From positions 1-6,786 of the forward strand of contig CALGSR010000170.1 of assembly GCA_937902115.1 (NCBI GenBank): a stretch of 6,786 nt of DNA, in the 5' to 3' direction. The stretch is from an uncultured Bacillus sp. (lineage in GTDB: Bacteria; Bacillota; Bacilli; Bacillales; Cytobacillaceae). A model generated the notes under the pieces. The model did not search any database and was not told where the DNA came from. It saw nothing but the letters and a program-made list of their open reading frames with translations. Below, piece by piece: positions 4,968-6,786 of this stretch. The translations under genes and the position numbers were made by a program. Numbering within the stretch: position 1 is the first letter of the stretch; each line of letters opens with the position of its first letter.

Positions 4968-5969
4968 CTATAGCCATTCGATTTTAGGAATCTGCAATTG
5001 ACGGACGGGTATTTCGACAAGCTGGAAAAAATCTTTAAGGAATCGTTCATGTTCATTCGTCTGCATCAGGAATTTTTCCAACTGATCGGAGAGCATTCGT
5101 TTTTGCTGCTCTGATTGGGTCGAGTAGTATTCCTCAATACAATCGACATAATGAAGCGGGAATAGGAGCCGGGCGTATAACAGTCTCCAGGCAAAGGAAC
5201 TAAGCGGCTCCACGGACTGATAATCGGCAAAAAAGGACTTTACATCATGCTGATAGGTCCTGAATTGCTGCAAATATCTTTCCCTCGTCCATTCCGCCAG
5301 ATCACGGCTGCAATGATCAAAGACCCAATCAAAAGGATTGCGGAAGAGCTGTTCCTCTCCCCAGGTATGAACGGTAAAACGGGAATGACTTATGGTACCG
5401 CTGTCGATTGCCTTTGGTTCATCATCGAGCTCTGTGTCGACTAAATATTGAATCGCATTCTCCCCCATTGCCATATAATAAGAAAAGGACTCTAAAAATA
5501 AGCGATCAAAGTCACTTTCCGGTTGTTGATACAGCATGGAATTCCATACGTTTTCCATTTGATCCAGTCTCTTTTCCCAAAATAATTTCCATTGCCCCAT
5601 ACTGCTTGTTTTTTTCACAGAAAAAGGAATCGTTCTTCCCCTATAATGGAATTTCGCTAGTTTTCTGCCGATACGTTGGAATGTCCGGGTATGAGGATTC
5701 TGAAAGGTGAGCAGACATAATTGCTCCTTCTCCAGTTTCAAAATTTGACTATTTTCCTTTGTCTGAACAAAAGTACAGACATAGCGATCACCGTTGTTTT
5801 TCAAATGAGCAGACATCTGTTCTAATTCGGATAATTCTTCAGCCTCCATCCGATCAACAGGAATGAATAGGTACCGCTGATTATCTTTTTTAAAGAATGG
5901 ATAGCCGCCAAGCGGCGTTGTTTCTTCAGCATCAATTCCATAATGCTTTTTTAGTAGGTTCCGTTTCAT
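4968..5969 (-). CDS. yutH: YutH family spore coat-associated, kinase-like protein (CotS/APH superfamily)
   Basis: A 333-aa protein matching YutH, a CotS-related spore-associated protein found in endospore formers. The fold is that of the aminoglycoside phosphotransferase/choline kinase superfamily. Visible landmarks are IGRKLAKFHYRG (100-111), equivalent to the family's LaxfH helix; ISHSRFT (193-199), where true kinases have the catalytic HGDxxxxN loop; and FDWVFDHCSRDLAEW (213-227), where they have the metal-binding DxD region followed by the DLA helix. The catalytic Asp of the HGD loop is Ser here, so I infer a pseudokinase. Length is close to the family norm. There is no signal peptide or membrane segment. 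The ribosome binding site is a G-rich GGGGTGGGAG next to the ATG. A weak sigma-E-like site may lie upstream, which would fit mother-cell expression. Its molecular role is unknown. Confidence 0.85.
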   Translation of the reverse strand: MKRNLLKKHYGIDAEETTPLGGYPFFKKDNQRYLFIPVDRMEAEELSELEQMSAHLKNNGDRYVCTFVQTKENSQILKLEKEQLCLLTFQNPHTRTFQRIGRKLAKFHYRGRTIPFSVKKTSSMGQWKLFWEKRLDQMENVWNSMLYQQPESDFDRLFLESFSYYMAMGENAIQYLVDTELDDEPKAIDSGTISHSRFTVHTWGEEQLFRNPFDWVFDHCSRDLAEWTRERYLQQFRTYQHDVKSFFADYQSVEPLSSFAWRLLYARLLFPLHYVDCIEEYYSTQSEQQKRMLSDQLEKFLMQTNEHERFLKDFFQLVEIPVRQLQIPKIEWL

Positions 5970-6034
5970 ACTCCCACCCCATATCGATACATCGTATTCA
6001 TGATTCTAATCTGAGAAGGTCTTCACTGTCCTTT

Positions 6035-6063
6035 CTGACAAAATGAATAAATATTGCTAAAAT
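6035..6063 (+). promoter_or_regulatory. Sigma-A-type promoter of yutG
   Basis: CTGACA (6035-6040), a 17-base spacer and TAAAAT (6058-6063) each match consensus at five of six positions. Transcription would start near 6070, leaving an unusually long leader of about 155 bases before yutG. The leader is A/T-rich. I see no terminator, riboswitch or upstream ORF with a ribosome binding site in it. Confidence 0.6.
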
Positions 6064-6224
6064 AAACGTATGGCTGTTTTTTCATATATATATGTTAATT
6101 TATAAGAAACTTGTGCTGTTCTTGTATATTAGATGATTCAGCAGTAATGAATAAAAAGAATACGGAATGATTCAATGATATTGGAAATGGCGGGAGAATA
6201 ATTATTTAGAAAAAGGTGAAGTAA

Positions 6225-6728
6225 ATGAGTGAAGATAAAAGAGTCATGAGTGAAGTAGAACAAACTGCAAGAAAATGGCTTCATGAGAGAGGGATCAAAC
6301 CAGAGGATATCGCGAAGCTGGTCTATCATTTACAGGAAAAATATCATCCAAACCTTCAAATGGAGGAATGTCTTTATAATGTTGAAAAGGTGATTCGAAA
6401 ACGGGAAGTGCAAAATGCGATACTGACAGGGATTCAGCTTGATATCCTAGCAGAGAAAGGAATGCTGGAAGAACCGCTGCAATCGATTATCCGCAAAGAC
6501 GAAGGATTGTATGGAGTAGATGAAATCTTGGCCTTTTCGATCGTTAATGTGTATGGTTCCATCGGTTTCACCAATTACGGCTATATTGACAAAATGAAAC
6601 CAGGGATACTCGAGAAACTGAATGACAAATCAAGTGGAGATTGTCACACATTTCTTGACGATATTGTCGGGGCCATTGCTGCCGCCGCCTCCAGCCGCTT
6701 AGCACATCAGGCTGCAAATGTTGAATAG
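6225..6728 (+). CDS. yutG: YutG, phosphatidylglycerophosphatase A (PgpA)-family protein
   Basis: A 167-aa protein of the PgpA family, whose Escherichia coli founder dephosphorylates phosphatidylglycerophosphate to phosphatidylglycerol at the membrane. The family core is at the C-terminus: DEILAFSIVNVYGSIGFTNYG (99-119) and HTFLDDIVGAIAAAASSRLAH (141-161), including the conserved Asp145-Asp146. The N-terminal half is charged and helical (EVEQTARKWLHERGIKPEDIAKLV). Unlike the E. coli enzyme, there are no obvious membrane helices, so the Bacillus-type proteins may not have the same activity. The ATG at 6225 has AAAGGTGA just upstream; an in-frame ATG at 6246 lacks such a site. It is the only + strand gene, divergent from yutH. 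Family placement is good, enzymatic role uncertain. Confidence 0.87.
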   Translation: MSEDKRVMSEVEQTARKWLHERGIKPEDIAKLVYHLQEKYHPNLQMEECLYNVEKVIRKREVQNAILTGIQLDILAEKGMLEEPLQSIIRKDEGLYGVDEILAFSIVNVYGSIGFTNYGYIDKMKPGILEKLNDKSSGDCHTFLDDIVGAIAAAASSRLAHQAANVE

Positions 6729-6731
6729 AAA

Positions 6732-6786
6732 CAAAAGCGGAAGCGCCTTGCGAAAGCAGGGTATGACTTGCACAGGATGTGCTGAC
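6732..6786. repeat. Possible dispersed intergenic repeat, cut by the window end
   Basis: Immediately after yutG the base composition changes to GC-rich, with AAAAGCGGAAGCGCCTTGCG and the perfect inverted repeat GCACA-GGA-TGTGC (6770-6782). From memory, GCGGAAGCGCC-type sequences recur between genes in several Bacillus-group genomes. It does not have the T-tract of a simple terminator in the visible part. The element is incomplete here. Confidence 0.4.

Noticed and set aside
6064..6110. Sigma-E-like promoter for yutH (CATACGTT as -10 on the minus strand, ACATATA upstream)
   Set aside because: The -10 is good, but the -35 is weak, the 16-base spacing is too long, and the region is a simple AT repeat. 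It is not strong enough to list as a feature.

Overview
This window looks like ordinary chromosome from an endospore-forming Bacillaceae (low-GC Gram-positive). The evidence is gene content and layout: a YuzD/Nfu(YutI) neighbourhood, a hom-thrB threonine locus, the spore-associated YutH and the PgpA-like YutG appear in an order that matches the Bacillus yuz/yut/thr region as I remember it. AGGAGG-type ribosome binding sites and U-tailed hairpin terminators fit the same group. No phage, plasmid, CRISPR or complete transposon is visible.

Layout, left to right. Positions 1-274 hold no gene. They carry two copies of a hairpin element on the + strand, sharing an exact 55-bp direct repeat, and each ends in a terminator-like hairpin. 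Next come the minus-strand genes: yuzD (275-607); a gap with two stacked hairpins that can terminate yutI; yutI (Nfu-type Fe-S scaffold, 794-1033); a gap with a third + strand copy of the hairpin element and the thrB terminator; thrB (1321-2238); hom (2365-3663, with a clear sigma-A-like promoter); an NADPH-type D-2-hydroxyacid dehydrogenase (3825-4820); and yutH (4968-5969, followed by its own terminator). A divergent intergenic region with a good + strand promoter leads to the only + strand gene, yutG (6225-6728). The window ends inside what may be a dispersed intergenic repeat.

How the genes work together. hom and thrB encode two of the last three steps to threonine: aspartate semialdehyde to homoserine, then to O-phosphohomoserine. 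Threonine synthase (thrC), normally between them in Bacillus, is absent, so the final step must be encoded elsewhere. yutI (iron-sulfur delivery) and yuzD (small thioredoxin-fold CxxC protein) form a Fe-S/redox neighbourhood, though each appears to be transcribed separately. The dehydrogenase, yutH and yutG look like independent units.

The least explained signal is a small family of hairpins. Four copies carry an 8-nt loop TGTTTCAC (TGTTTCAG in one) on an R/Y-covarying stem. Two are followed by the same second hairpin and a T6 tract. One copy lies where no + strand gene needs a terminator. I see no convincing new multi-gene system here.
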